The notes under the pieces were generated by a model. It was not told where the DNA came from and searched no databases. It saw nothing but the letters and a program-made list of their open reading frames with translations. 64,000 nucleotides of DNA from Labyrinthula sp. Ha. Its lineage: Eukaryota; Sar; Bigyra; Labyrinthulida; Labyrinthulaceae. A program made the translations under genes and the position numbers. Shown here piece by piece: positions 10,539 through 21,626 of the stretch. How positions within the stretch are numbered: position 1 is the first letter of the stretch; every line of letters begins with the position of its first letter. Where the stretch lies: positions 496,001-560,000 of the forward strand of contig JAALGZ010000020.1 in assembly GCA_015227615.1 (NCBI GenBank). The letters run 5' to 3'.

Positions 10539-13385
10539 CTTTTATGAAGTCCACTAACCATGAGATCCTCATCTTGGGTTCAGGAGAGGTTAATGTTTTA
10601 TTTGATGTAAATATCACCTCAGATTTACAAAACTATGTTGAAGTCTTGAATTAAAGCTTCGATAGATATTTCAAGAAAGAACTCAGCCTACTTAACATCT
10701 GGAATATTGTTATCATCTTACAATCCGTCATTAATATTATATGTTCAAACTAAGGATAAAAAACTAAGAAATGATCTCGATAATATCGAATATCTTCCAT
10801 CCAGCTACAATGTGGCAACTGAATATAAATTTTTGCCATTTAGAGTAAGCTGATAAGCCCTTGTAGCTAAAGTTGAAAAAATTGTAGCACTATGAAGAGT
10901 AAAATAATTGAATTCACTGTATAATCTGTAACTGCAATTGAGTCGAGACATATTTATTTATTTATTAGTACTTAAAAAATGTGCTCTCGCTTTATTCTAC
11001 ACATATTCCGGTATTTTTATCTTTTAAGAATATACATACAATTAATATTGTAAATTAAAATATATTTGAACTCTTTATATCAGCTCTGTGCTAAATGTGA
11101 ACTTTAGCTAGGAGCACATGCATGACATGATTGATAACCCCATCAATTTGTGTCTATATAGTTAACTAATGATCTTGTTTTTGAAATACTAAAAGGGCTT
11201 GTAAGAAAAAAGAAAATTAAGTAGCCCTGAAACCAAGTTTTATAGATTTATTTGTTTTTTTTATTTATTTTAAGACAAGATTGAAGTATTATTTAATGAA
11301 AATTTGTTGGTGTCTTGACATTTTAAAAGATTTCATGTTGTCTTTGTAGGCAATATCAATAGGTATGAAGCAGCATAGCACGTAAAGACTGAGAAATATT
11401 CCCACGGATTCTACTTTCCCAAGATGCTTACAGGAACTCACAAGAAATTGATAGCCAACTGCAAAAAAGCGTTGGAATTTGTTGTCTGAGGTGTAATCAC
11501 CATACTTGTTTATTTGAAGTTAAACCGTACAAAAATCATTTGAAGGAGATTTGGACCTTTCAATTAATAAAAACCCATTTTAGCAAGATTCTAAAGGCAG
11601 TTTGTCTATTCATTCTATCTAGGGAAATAAAGACAGACCGTTACACTACAAACGCAACAACACTCTCCAAAGTATCAATATACCCCAGCTAGTAATACTA
11701 GTAGCTAGATATATTTACAAGAATAATAAGAGAAAGATCAGAAGGAGCTATGTAAAATATTATAGGATTAAGATTCTGTTTTTATGTCTGAAATATTACA
11801 ATATACAACTTAGAAGCCTATACCCTCTATCGCTAGTAGCATATTCGGGGAGTTTGTAGCTTAGTCACACTGTACGGATTTTAACGGATATGCGAGCAGT
11901 CATTTCGTAACAACATTTTATCCATTTACACAAGCCATTGAGATTTGCTTTGAAAGACATGATCAACCCTTACCTCGTTTTAAAATGCTTGAAAAAATAT
12001 CAAGTAAAAGTAAGGATCATATATCATAGATTAATAGCAGTTCCAAGATTACAAGGCTTAGGTTTTCCTTTCTCGAAGCATCTGTCGTCATACACAGTAA
12101 TTACTTAAGCGCGTGTATAGTGCAAAGTCAGTTCAACCCTGAACTAAAGTATATTGACCTACCTTCATTCGATGCTTGTTGAACTATTTGATTAAAGTCT
12201 TTACCGTTTGTGTGAGCAAATACCAACTGGAAATTAGCGCTTGAAAACTTTATGAGCTGACACGAACAACTAGAAAAGGAATATCAGCAAGTTGAGGAAA
12301 TATATCCTGGAGAAAACAGATACAAAGGCGACAGGAATTAAGCTTAAAATTTACAAGACAAGAGATTGATGAGAATATGTTTTGGTTGGATCAGGTGTAT
12401 TATTTTGAAAACATTGTATCCGTAATAGAAGTCTGGGCTAAGAGCAATAAGTAAGTAGTCATGTAGTCTTCCTAACATGAGTACACCAAAAAGAATAAAA
12501 GGTAGAGAATCATTATGGTAATCAAAAGAACAAACTTTGTAGACAAAATGTGATAAAAAACATTTTCCTACCTATTTTCACCCCACAGTTTCTTGAATCC
12601 TTTGAAATGTCCAGTGTTTGATTATCGATTTCGTTATACAATCTTTAAACCCAGGCGTTGGTTGGCTTTAGTAAGCTATGCAGATGAAATAAATACGCTA
12701 CCTATGAACTTTGTGTATAAAGAACATATACTAATAATTTAAAATTTATGTTTGGATTCTCTCTTATGAAAACCGAAATACATTTAGTATGAGACAAATA
12801 AGTGTTGCATTAATTGCAATTGATATCCTATTGAACTGGTTTTCACACTGGGAAATAGATTTGATATCATGCCTTCGAAAGGATATAGTTTGAATAGCAT
12901 TAACGGTTCAATTTCACCACATTGAAGAAGAAAAATTGTCTCTGAAGGGTTTGTACAAGCGGATGGTTTAGCATGAAGATTTTTCGCATGATATAACTCA
13001 TATTTTGTCTCCAGAAAGAATTAACTGAATAGTTAAAACAAATATGTAGTGCTTGATGTATCATTTGGCTTGCTTAGAAGTTCGTCACCAATAGAAATCC
13101 AATATGGTAAATCTTATAGATAATTATTTTAAAGCTGTTTTGATTCGGAATATCAACGAGAAAACTTGGATTCTTGTTCCTATCAATTGATTCTGACCTA
13201 GTTTTGAATATCAATGAACCGTCAATTCAAGCCTGTATCACATGACCAGATATTATTATTTTTTAATTCTTGCACCGTATGGAAAACAAAGAAACGGGGT
13301 ATGTACTCTAGCTGAATTTTACTTCTGGACTATTTTCAGGTCATATTGGTGTTATTTAAAGGTTTTCTTGTAAGAAAATACTGAA

Positions 13386-13510
13386 ATCAGCTATTTTTTA
13401 GTATTTTGGTGCAATTTTGTATTGAAAATCAATGATTATCAATAATGAGTCAAGACAGCTTTGCAACTATTAATGATTATCAACAAGAAAAACCGAGCGA
13501 AAAATTAAAT
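13386..13510 (+). repeat. Eroded copy of MITE-like repeat
   Basis: The core TGATTATCAA...TAATGATTATCAA and its spacing match the two complete copies at 26050-26252 (inverted) and 38831-39036. Similarity extends about 50 bp to the left but fades. The terminal inverted repeats cannot be recognised, so this is the oldest of the three copies. Confidence 0.55.
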
Positions 13511-15368
13511 GACAATAAAAAAAGGTATAAACTGAGCCCTAAATACCACATAATGCCAAGAGAGCGACAATCATTCCGTGATGGTATTTTTTGGGAATAG
13601 GTGATGAATCTTAGTCATGCAGCAAAGTCATCCACTAAACATAATATTTGAGTTCAAGAAAAGAAACAAATAATTAATGGTAGCTATTAGAATGAGAAAA
13701 AAAGAACAAAACTGAAAATATATCTTTAACATCCGTGTATACTAAACTGTCTCTGTAAAGATGCTCTTATTTGATGAATTAAAATGGAAAATACTATGGT
13801 AAATGTGCAGGGAAATTTATTTTATGCCTGCATGAATGGAACAAAGGGCAAGTTACTCTGAATGGTTAATGCTACGTCAAAGAGTTTTTGTACCTTTTCT
13901 TAGGCTGGTATTACAAGTAGCCAAAAGAAAATATTAATCTCTCTTTCAAATATCCTCTCATCATGTTTTGTTAATAGAGCTCACGAATTATTAAAGCAGA
14001 ATCAGTTAGAGTATTATTCCATATATGGAAGCATACCCGTGCAAAACAAAAATATGGGTCTGAGTGAGAAAACAGCATGATAACAATGTTAAACACATTT
14101 TCTAGAGATAATCAAAGATTAATTATTATCACTTTCCCATATTTAGGTTAATAATTTTTTGGATGATTAGCTGCTAATAATATTAGTTACAGTATATTCA
14201 CTATAATGGATAGAGTTCGTAGCTCTGTGTTCTGCTTATTCTCCAGATTCTTCAATGATGTTCTCTTTTCTCTGTAGTTTGAAAACTGTTTTTTAAACCA
14301 ATAGCTCTATCTATAACGAAGTTGTAGGAATGGATTTCTACCTGGTAGAACCAATTGACAAGAATACAGACATTGTATATCTGCTCCTATATTGCTTCTT
14401 ATTAATGATTCAATTCGAATGTTACAACATAGAAGAAGTTCTCTTCCTTCTCTTTTGCTTATTACAATGAAATAAAAAGGATTGAAAAGTGTATACATTA
14501 AATGCTTAGAATAATAAAACAAGGATAGTACAGTGCTTGCAAATTCTACTAATAAAATAATTTTTTTAATTTATTATTGGTGAAATAACAAGACTAATTC
14601 TGGTGGTCGCCGTTAGATTTCACTGTTTCAGCCTATATTTCTTCGTGTGATTTTTTAGATTAAAATAAAAAATATCGCTTAAGCAATATAACCCCTTATG
14701 TGTAGAGCCGTGTTTTTCTAGAACTTGATTCTCTTCAGAATAGTACTAATATAGCGTCAAGAAAAGAACCACGATAATGTCAATAGAAGCGGACACCAGT
14801 TTTCATCTGGATACAGTTTTTAAAGTATTAGGATATCTTCAAAGAGACGCATATAGATTATTTAATTGAAAATAGGGCAAGGCGTTATTAAAAACTGCTA
14901 TGTTCGATGGAATTGAATAAACAATCTCACAGATTTTTTTTGCTGCCGAAGCCGATTAGTTTCATATTACAACAATGCAACAATGTTATTACGATTAATA
15001 CAACTACAAAAAAAAGAAAATTTAACCCATTTAAAAAACTAATAAAAAGTGAATAGCTGTATGCTTTATTTTATTACACAGATTTCTAGTTTTTCTCAAC
15101 CTTTTACATTATCTTCGCCGGATGGAGGCTTCTATGCAGCTAGTAATATATACCTGTAACAGCTTGATACAAACTATTAGCTGCTTAAATTAGATTTTGG
15201 TATTATTTAAATAAAATTTATTGTCCCATTTATTTATTTTTTGTTTATTAAGAGACCTGCTCAAAAATCTTGTTGAATTAATTGCTGTGAATTACTCTAC
15301 ACCCCTGGTTTCACAATGCTACATTACCAGGGGATATTATCAAATCAATTGATGCAAAAATAAAACAT

Positions 15369-16364
15369 ATGGCTAAGGAAGAGTCTTCATCTGCATGCCC
15401 TGTGCACCATTCTACGGAAACTAAAAATGATGGGAGCGAGATGGATAAGCGAGAAGCTTCATCTATTCTGGGAAGAAGTGAGGATACCGTCTGGCAATAC
15501 CCGAGCCCTAAAATGTTTATCAACGCTTTAAAGAAAAAAGGTAAAGATGAAGGTGTTACAGAAGGAAATATACAGAATGTTGTAAAGTTACATAACTCAA
15601 TGAATGAAGTTACTTGGAATAAAATTTTAGAATATGAAGCTATGAATTTACCTTCTTTTAGTACGGGAAAAGGCCAAGATGCAAAAGTTTCATTTGAAGA
15701 GTTGCCACGCTTAACACAGTTTAAAGGAAGACCAAATGACCTTACTCCTAAAGGTTGGTTTCGATCGAAAATATTGGGTCATGATCTTTTTGACAGACAT
15801 GATTGGGTTGTTTCAAGGAAGGTTGGTGAGACGGTTTCTACAAAGAGATATGTTATAGATTATTATCACAAAGAACAACTTGGAGATGGACAAAAAAGTA
15901 TCGAAGTTGATGCTCGACCTGCTTTGGATTCTGCTGCGGCAGTGTTCAGTCGTATTAAGTATCAAACTTTAGAGCTTCTTGGAAGAAAACCAGATATTTC
16001 ACCACTTGTACTTCATAAAGAGAATCAACAAGTCGAGCAAAAAGATATTAAATCTGAAGCCAAGTGTCCTGTTGATCACGGAAAGGCTTTGAACCAAAAT
16101 ATGGATGATATTAAACTTCTTACTAAGAGAATAGAAGGAGAATGTGGTGGTTTATTCCAAAACCTTCAAAATTGTTCAAGTGAAGAAGAATGTTCAATAG
16201 CAAGTTTAAAGTTTACTTTGTGTTTAGGTAGAATTGTTTGTCCAAATGAATATGGTGTTATTCAAAATATAAGAACACAAGGACTTGAGAATCTCGATCT
16301 TACTCCCCTTCAAAGCTGTTTGGATAGGTTCGAAAGAAAAGCTCAAAACGTAGCCCAGAATTAA
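15369..16364 (+). CDS. HCCS: Holocytochrome c synthase with C-terminal Cx9C domain
   Basis: Covalently attaches heme to cytochrome c (or c1) in the mitochondrial intermembrane space (IMS). The single-exon product has 331 residues. The N-terminal heme-binding motif CPV (10-12) is followed by the conserved core: VWQYPSPKMFINALKKKG (41-58), KLHNSMNEVTWNKILEYE with the heme-ligand His75, RLTQFKGRPNDLTPKGW, and FDRHDWVVSR...RYVIDYY (141-166). A second CPV sits at 233-235. Unusually, residues 250-331 form an extra helical Cys-rich region with two exact Cx9C spacings (C259-C269 and C275-C285), then C291 and C317. This resembles the twin-Cx9C (CHCH) fold oxidised by Mia40 in the same compartment. The family assignment is firm; the C-terminal fold is inferred from cysteine spacing. 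The stop lies 34 bp from that of the convergent membrane-protein gene. Confidence 0.93.
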   Translation: MAKEESSSACPVHHSTETKNDGSEMDKREASSILGRSEDTVWQYPSPKMFINALKKKGKDEGVTEGNIQNVVKLHNSMNEVTWNKILEYEAMNLPSFSTGKGQDAKVSFEELPRLTQFKGRPNDLTPKGWFRSKILGHDLFDRHDWVVSRKVGETVSTKRYVIDYYHKEQLGDGQKSIEVDARPALDSAAAVFSRIKYQTLELLGRKPDISPLVLHKENQQVEQKDIKSEAKCPVDHGKALNQNMDDIKLLTKRIEGECGGLFQNLQNCSSEEECSIASLKFTLCLGRIVCPNEYGVIQNIRTQGLENLDLTPLQSCLDRFERKAQNVAQN

Positions 16365-16398
16365 GTGTTTAGATAGAAACGAGTTTATTATACAAATT

Positions 16399-17602
16399 CT
16401 ATTCTCCAACTGTACTTTGCTGACTTTTACTAGCGCCCTGAGAAGCTAGAAAACTTTTGTTACCGACTGATGATTTTCTCCGCCTGGTTTTTTGAGAACT
16501 GGAATCAAAATAATCTAATATAGCCCCAATTAAAACAAATGCTCCACAATGCCTTATAATGTGTGCTCCCAAGAGAAAGTAATTGATCCCACCCCTTTGA
16601 GGAAACATACTTTTTCTGAGCCAATCAGGGATGGGTGGTCTGAAAACGGAGATGTATCCTAATGGAGCATTTGCTAACAAGAACATTGTAGCGGAGATCG
16701 CTAGTCCTTTGACGCAGGTTCTGATGTACATACCCTGGAGCTTTAACTCTTCGTCTTTAGCTTCTTTGAATTTAATTACGAGCACTGAGCTTCCCTTGTA
16801 GAGCGCAAAAAGAATAATGAAGTAGGAAGGAAGACTCAGGGCAGAAATGAGAAAAATATTTCCAACGATTTGATCAAGAATAAAGAAAAAGATAGGGATG
16901 AACAGTTGAAGAACTCTCACTACAACTATCCTCCACCAAATGTATGTTGCGAGTGCCTCATGTTTAAATGTAGATGAGAGTCCAATGCTTAGCCAGGATA
17001 CTGAGAGTTGTAAGATCGTTTCATTATATGAGAGTGTAAAAAGCAGGATCCAGCTATCTCGTAGAGGCTTTATGGGAGGCATCTTTCTACGTCCACTTGG
17101 TGTAATACCTTCGTTCCATACTGTTGCAATTAAAAAGGTAGAGTTTAATATCACTAAAGAAAGCGACAGGAAAAATAGGCAATACAACAGCTGAGCTTTT
17201 AAGAGAAAAAGATTTTTCTTTTTCACCGACTTTCTTACTAATGAGAGTGTTTGAAGTGCTGTTTGACGAGTACTTTGAACCTTTGTTGTAGCTGAAAGGT
17301 TTCCTTTGATCTCTGATCTCCATACTTGCTGGATCCGCGTTCCGAGCTGAAATAAGTATGAGGACCCAGTCTTAATGAAAAAAAGGGTGGTAAGAATCAT
17401 TGCTATTGCCCCAATTCCATACTGCTCACAATCTGGACCATCTCTCCCATACCTAAGATAAATGTTTTAAGAATATAAACAGTCTCTGACAAGAACATAT
17501 ACGACTTTCATTGCTCTCTGGGATGTGTAAGTTCATGTAACAAAAGAGATAACCTGGACAATCAATATCCGATCCACAGCCTAGCACTTGAGAAGTATCC
17601 AT
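16399..17602 (-). CDS. Seven-helix membrane protein with EGF-like N-terminus
   Basis: I do not recognise a named family. The membrane-spanning frame continues upstream through a 28-nt intron (17453-17480, GTTTA...CTTAG) into a first exon beginning with ATG at 17600-17602, giving 391 residues. The added N-terminus contains six cysteines at 9, 15, 21, 36, 38 and 49 in an EGF-like order (C-x5-C-x5-C-x14-CxC-x10-C). About seven hydrophobic segments follow, near residues 53-77, 120-150, 172-198, 206-232, 236-262, 288-312 and 325-350. The C-terminal tail is basic and Ser-rich (KTRRRKSSVGNK). An outside Cys-rich domain plus seven helices plus a phosphorylatable tail suggests a GPCR-like receptor, but no diagnostic receptor motif is visible and no cleaved signal peptide precedes the Cys domain. 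The exon join is well supported by frame. Confidence 0.7.
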
Positions 17603-19299
17603 TTAATTTCTACGTTATTTTTATCGCGATGTTTCTCTATGTTTGAAGCCTTAAACGCATAGAGTTAGATTTTCCGTTCTAATTGCAATTACACTACATA
17701 TACAACGAATTGGAGGGAGTAGAATATCTATGTTTAGCTATTAGGTAGAATTATTGGCAAAAAAGAAGCTTGAATTTTATCAAATCGGTTTGATCTATGT
17801 TGTATGGCTATCTTATATAGTAAACCTTTTTGTTTGCTATGAGATGGTAGTTTGAACGATAGAAATATTTAAACATTCTACAAAACAAAAAATTATATTT
17901 AAAAACTCTCAAAACTAGGAGGTACTAGATTATACTTGTTTGCTTCACATTTTTCTGGGAATATAACTTTGGTGAAGTACAGGCAGAGAAGGTTTCTAGT
18001 CTGACAATAGAGCAATTAGAACTGTTGCAATAACATCAATGAGAGAACATGAAAGCATATCTCGTACGCAAACATTCAATTGCTTAACCTGTTGATGAGT
18101 TCTAAGATCCTGAGCACTAGGCATCTTCTTGAATAATGGTCTACTACCAAAGTATACAGTTGACTCCAAAAGTGCGTAAACTCCAAAAAATATATTGGTT
18201 ATATTGAGTTTGTTCGGTGCTCTCTTTTAGCAATGAGAAAACTGAGAAGAATAATGAACCGAAAGAAAGGAATTAGGTACACCGTTCTCCTTGTGCATTG
18301 TAAGTTTTGCGCTTTTGCAAAAACTCCTTTCATCCCAATACTAAACCAGAATACTGTTGTTTACAGGACGAGTAGAAAAAGCATTGAGTTAAGTCAGTAT
18401 GAACCTATCTTTGGCTTTCTATCCAGATATCCGTGCTGTTGGCCACTCTCTTAAATATCATTAGTATTAGAAAGCATCTAGATATATGTGAAATCTAGCA
18501 AGTCTTTCAGCAGAACCAACAAAAACTGAAAGTCAAGAAGTAGAGCTCTAAACGCAAAAGTATATGAACACCTTTTGAATAACTTCAACTCATCTTTCAT
18601 TATTTTTGTCTGTACTATATTATGTTTTAGTCGAATAGCTGTTGATACGTTGTACACTAGGATTATCATGATCTATCCCGAAGAAGTCAGCAGATTCTGT
18701 TTTTTCGAAGGATCTTAGCCAAGTTATATTTTACTGGCAAGATTCTTACAACTTCAGTTAGCTCCAATTATTACCTTGTTCTCTATTTTTTGCTTTATCA
18801 TTTCAACTTATCTGGCAGTCTCAAGATCTTACCTAAAATGTGCGAGTATAACGTGCTTGATAAATAATTTGGAAATGATTTGCAAGATATCTGGCATTAA
18901 TTCCTAAATCGAGGGATAAGAATCTACTGTATTCACCTATTGTTTACCTACACGTTCTCTTCACTTACGGACATATTGCAAGAACTAAGAGCGCAGTAAC
19001 GCACATTGAAATTGAGTTAGCTCCATTGTCAATTCACAAAAATGTCGTTCTGAATGCTTTAGTGAGTTATGTTAAGTTCTCAATTTATCTAAGAAGCATA
19101 ACAGCACAATCTTTTATCAGCAAATTATATCACTGAGGGATAAGATGCTGCTACATTAGGTGATGATACCAATGATCATCTCGGAAACTTTTGCTGACAC
19201 CCTTAAGAGGTGGGCTATAGTGCACAAAGAGTTTTTCTATATAGTAAGATAGGGTAGCAGGTTGTCTCATCTTCTACGGTTTCAGCATAGTCTGAAATA

Positions 19300-21100
19300 G
19301 GTGTATACGGATCAGATGAACCTTGGAGCGAATATTAAGGGAAGACCAAGAATAACCCAGGAGTACCATTGCTGGGTTGTAACGGTGAACATTAACACTA
19401 CGGAAGAGCGGCGGAAAGGTGTATTCGGTATACGGAAAGGAAAACTTCTTCGCTCACATATTGTCAAAGGGGACAGTCATAGTTCAGCAATAGAAAGACT
19501 AGATAAGGCTGGTGAGAATCCGACCTGTAGTACGCAGAAGGGTACGCAGAGGATATAATACATATTTTGGATCACAATAATCTTTGACCTGCATCGAACA
19601 AAAGATATACATAGTTATATTTGAACGCCCACGCAGGATTGCATGAGTCAAGTTGAAATAGCCCAACGTTTTGGTTTTTCAACAAGCAATAGGCTTTTTC
19701 GCCAATTTTAGAAAATTGTACAATTAGTGTTTAGATTCCTGGATCCAGACGACCATGGGGGGATATGTATTGATCAAGCTTGAGGCGAAAGACTCTACAG
19801 AAGATTTACTGTATGGTCTGCTTACCAGCACTCACCTATATTACTAGCGGAAAGAAGTAAATAGGCAATGAGATGGGTTTCAGAGGAGAGGGCCTCTACC
19901 TGGTTCTTGACAGTGCCCAGAAAGGAGACAGGTGGGGATGTAGCTCATCTATACCTTCAAGTTTAGAAACCGAGGCTTACAATCAATATACAGAAGTAAA
20001 AGCTGAGCTATGACACGATGAAGGCTCTGAGTTAAATATTCTCATCCTAATTTAGCACTAGTAAACTAATACTTGGGAAATGCTTCGTGATTGATACTAT
20101 TGAATGCTCAGAAGAACGAGAGGATAGGCGATGGTTTTAACATAGTTAAATCTAAAGGGTGATCTCTAGTACTGATAAGCTTCTCTGAAAAACGGTTGGA
20201 AAGATTTTCTTGAGATTATTAACCAATTCGATACATCTGAGAAGGTGTTAGAGTATTCTACGCTGCCTCTTAACCTTAAGGGTGCCTAGCAATAGCTGAC
20301 ACGTTATCAAGAATCGTGTGTTTGATTTACGAAGCAATGATAGATCCAGAGGTAACGCTGAAAGTATTAAAGATGCTTGTAAGTAGCGATTGGTTGTCAA
20401 GAGAGTGAATTCTGCTTATGGATTCAAGACTGAACCATACCTAAGAACTGTTATGAGTTCTATCCGAGAAAACTAGCTCTATCAACTAGTTTCCGGGGTC
20501 GCATGCTACTTGAACTAATGATGATGTAGAGGTAGTACATGTCAAGAATCTCGGCTACTTGAATATATTGAGCCTGAAATATAAGTTATAGCGAGATGAG
20601 TGCCTATGCTTATTGAGAACTTGAACGACAACAATATACAAACTTCCTCTGAAACGTAGAAAACTTTGAGAGGTCAAACGCTTTTCGAGCTCATATTTGT
20701 TGCTTAATAATGAGCTTCCGTTGAAATAGTAAATTCAAAGAATGGGCTTTTCCAATACTAGCTTGAACATAGTATGGATTAGTATTATAGCTATGTATAT
20801 CAAGAAAGAAAATCCGCTTCGTCTACACAAAATCAAGATAGCGTTAAAGAAATGGGGAAAATTATGAAACCCAGGTTGCGGTTAAGAACAAGGTAGAAAA
20901 TACTACCTTAAATGAAAGACCAACTATATTCAGCAAAGCTCAAACTGAAGACTAGTGCCTAGAGTGGTACATCATTTAGAATGCATCTCAAGAGAACACT
21001 GAAGGTAACCTCATTTTGTTAGACATGTCTTAATTACTGAATTATATTCAGCAAACCTTAACAGAGTATTTTTCTAAATAGCAAGGCACAGCTGATGTAT
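19300..21100 (+). pseudogene. Decayed coding element, possibly reverse-transcriptase related
   Basis: Base composition is visibly less AT-rich than the surroundings. One plus-strand frame reads like protein between scattered stops: about 19301-19555 is fully open, then blocks such as AQRFGFSTSNRLFRQF near 19670, ERASTWFLTVPRKETG near 19890, FSTSKLILGKCFVIDTIEC near 20060 and IADTLSRIVCLIYEAM near 20290. FGFSTS, an LGFVIDT-like block and ADTLSR are reminiscent of reverse transcriptase/RNase H segments of DIRS or Gypsy retroelements, but no complete catalytic motif (YxDD) is visible. I regard this as a long-dead element of uncertain class. Confidence 0.25.
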
Positions 21101-21468
21101 GGAAAATAACCTTACTTGCACAGTACTAATGTTACCCAGGTTAAATGGGAGCAGACGCAACACTTTTTACAAATGGTAAGCCTTTTAGTTTAAATATTTC
21201 ATTAGTTACCGATGACTCAAAAGAGGGTGCTAATTCAAAGTCCATTGAAGTGAACTAAAACCACGGGAGGAAATATATTTTTCATATGGTATAAATACTC
21301 AACGGAACTAAGAAGCTAGTGTTAGGCTCCTAAAATGAAAACTCTCCATAACAGAAACTTTCCTTGCATTAGAATTATATATTGATAGAGATAAATCTTA
21401 CAGTAAAGCCCACAATAAGTTTTGTGGGAAATGTAAGTTCCTACCTTCCACCACACTTGAATAATATG

Positions 21469-21626
21469 TAAAAGTGTTATTTTTTTGGGCCTACTCGGAG
21501 GTTGGAAACCCTTCTGTCTTACAAGGACATAACTGACCCAAAGCCCTTTCTTGCGTCGTGTGGGACTTAAACCCACTAAACCAACCCCCCCGGCACGTTT
21601 TCTTGCCATAGCATAAAAGTGTTATT
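21469..21626 (-). mobile_element. SINE-like insertion with 13-bp target duplication
   Basis: A GC-rich 132-bp body (21482-21613) is flanked by perfect 13-bp direct repeats TAAAAGTGTTATT at 21469-21481 and 21614-21626. Read on the minus strand, the body ends in an A-rich tail that runs into the target repeat. This is the signature of LINE-machinery retrotransposition of a small RNA. Inside the body, TGGTTTAGTGG and GGTTTAAGTCC match tRNA-type Pol III A- and B-box consensus but overlap, and GTGGG-TTTAAGT-CCCAC is a perfect T-arm-like hairpin. Further on, TGTC-CTTGTAA-GACA forms an anticodon-arm-like hairpin with TGT in the anticodon position. No complete cloverleaf can be folded, so this is a tRNA-derived or tRNA-like SINE rather than a tRNA gene. 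Confidence 0.7.

Larger units (their letters stand above)
9684..15368. other. 5.7-kb intergenic region
   Basis: AT-rich and almost without coding signal. It contains one possible small membrane-protein frame (10347-10538) and an eroded copy of the dispersed MITE-like repeat (about 13386-13510), listed separately. Nothing else supports a gene. The last part is the promoter side of HCCS. Confidence 0.5.
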
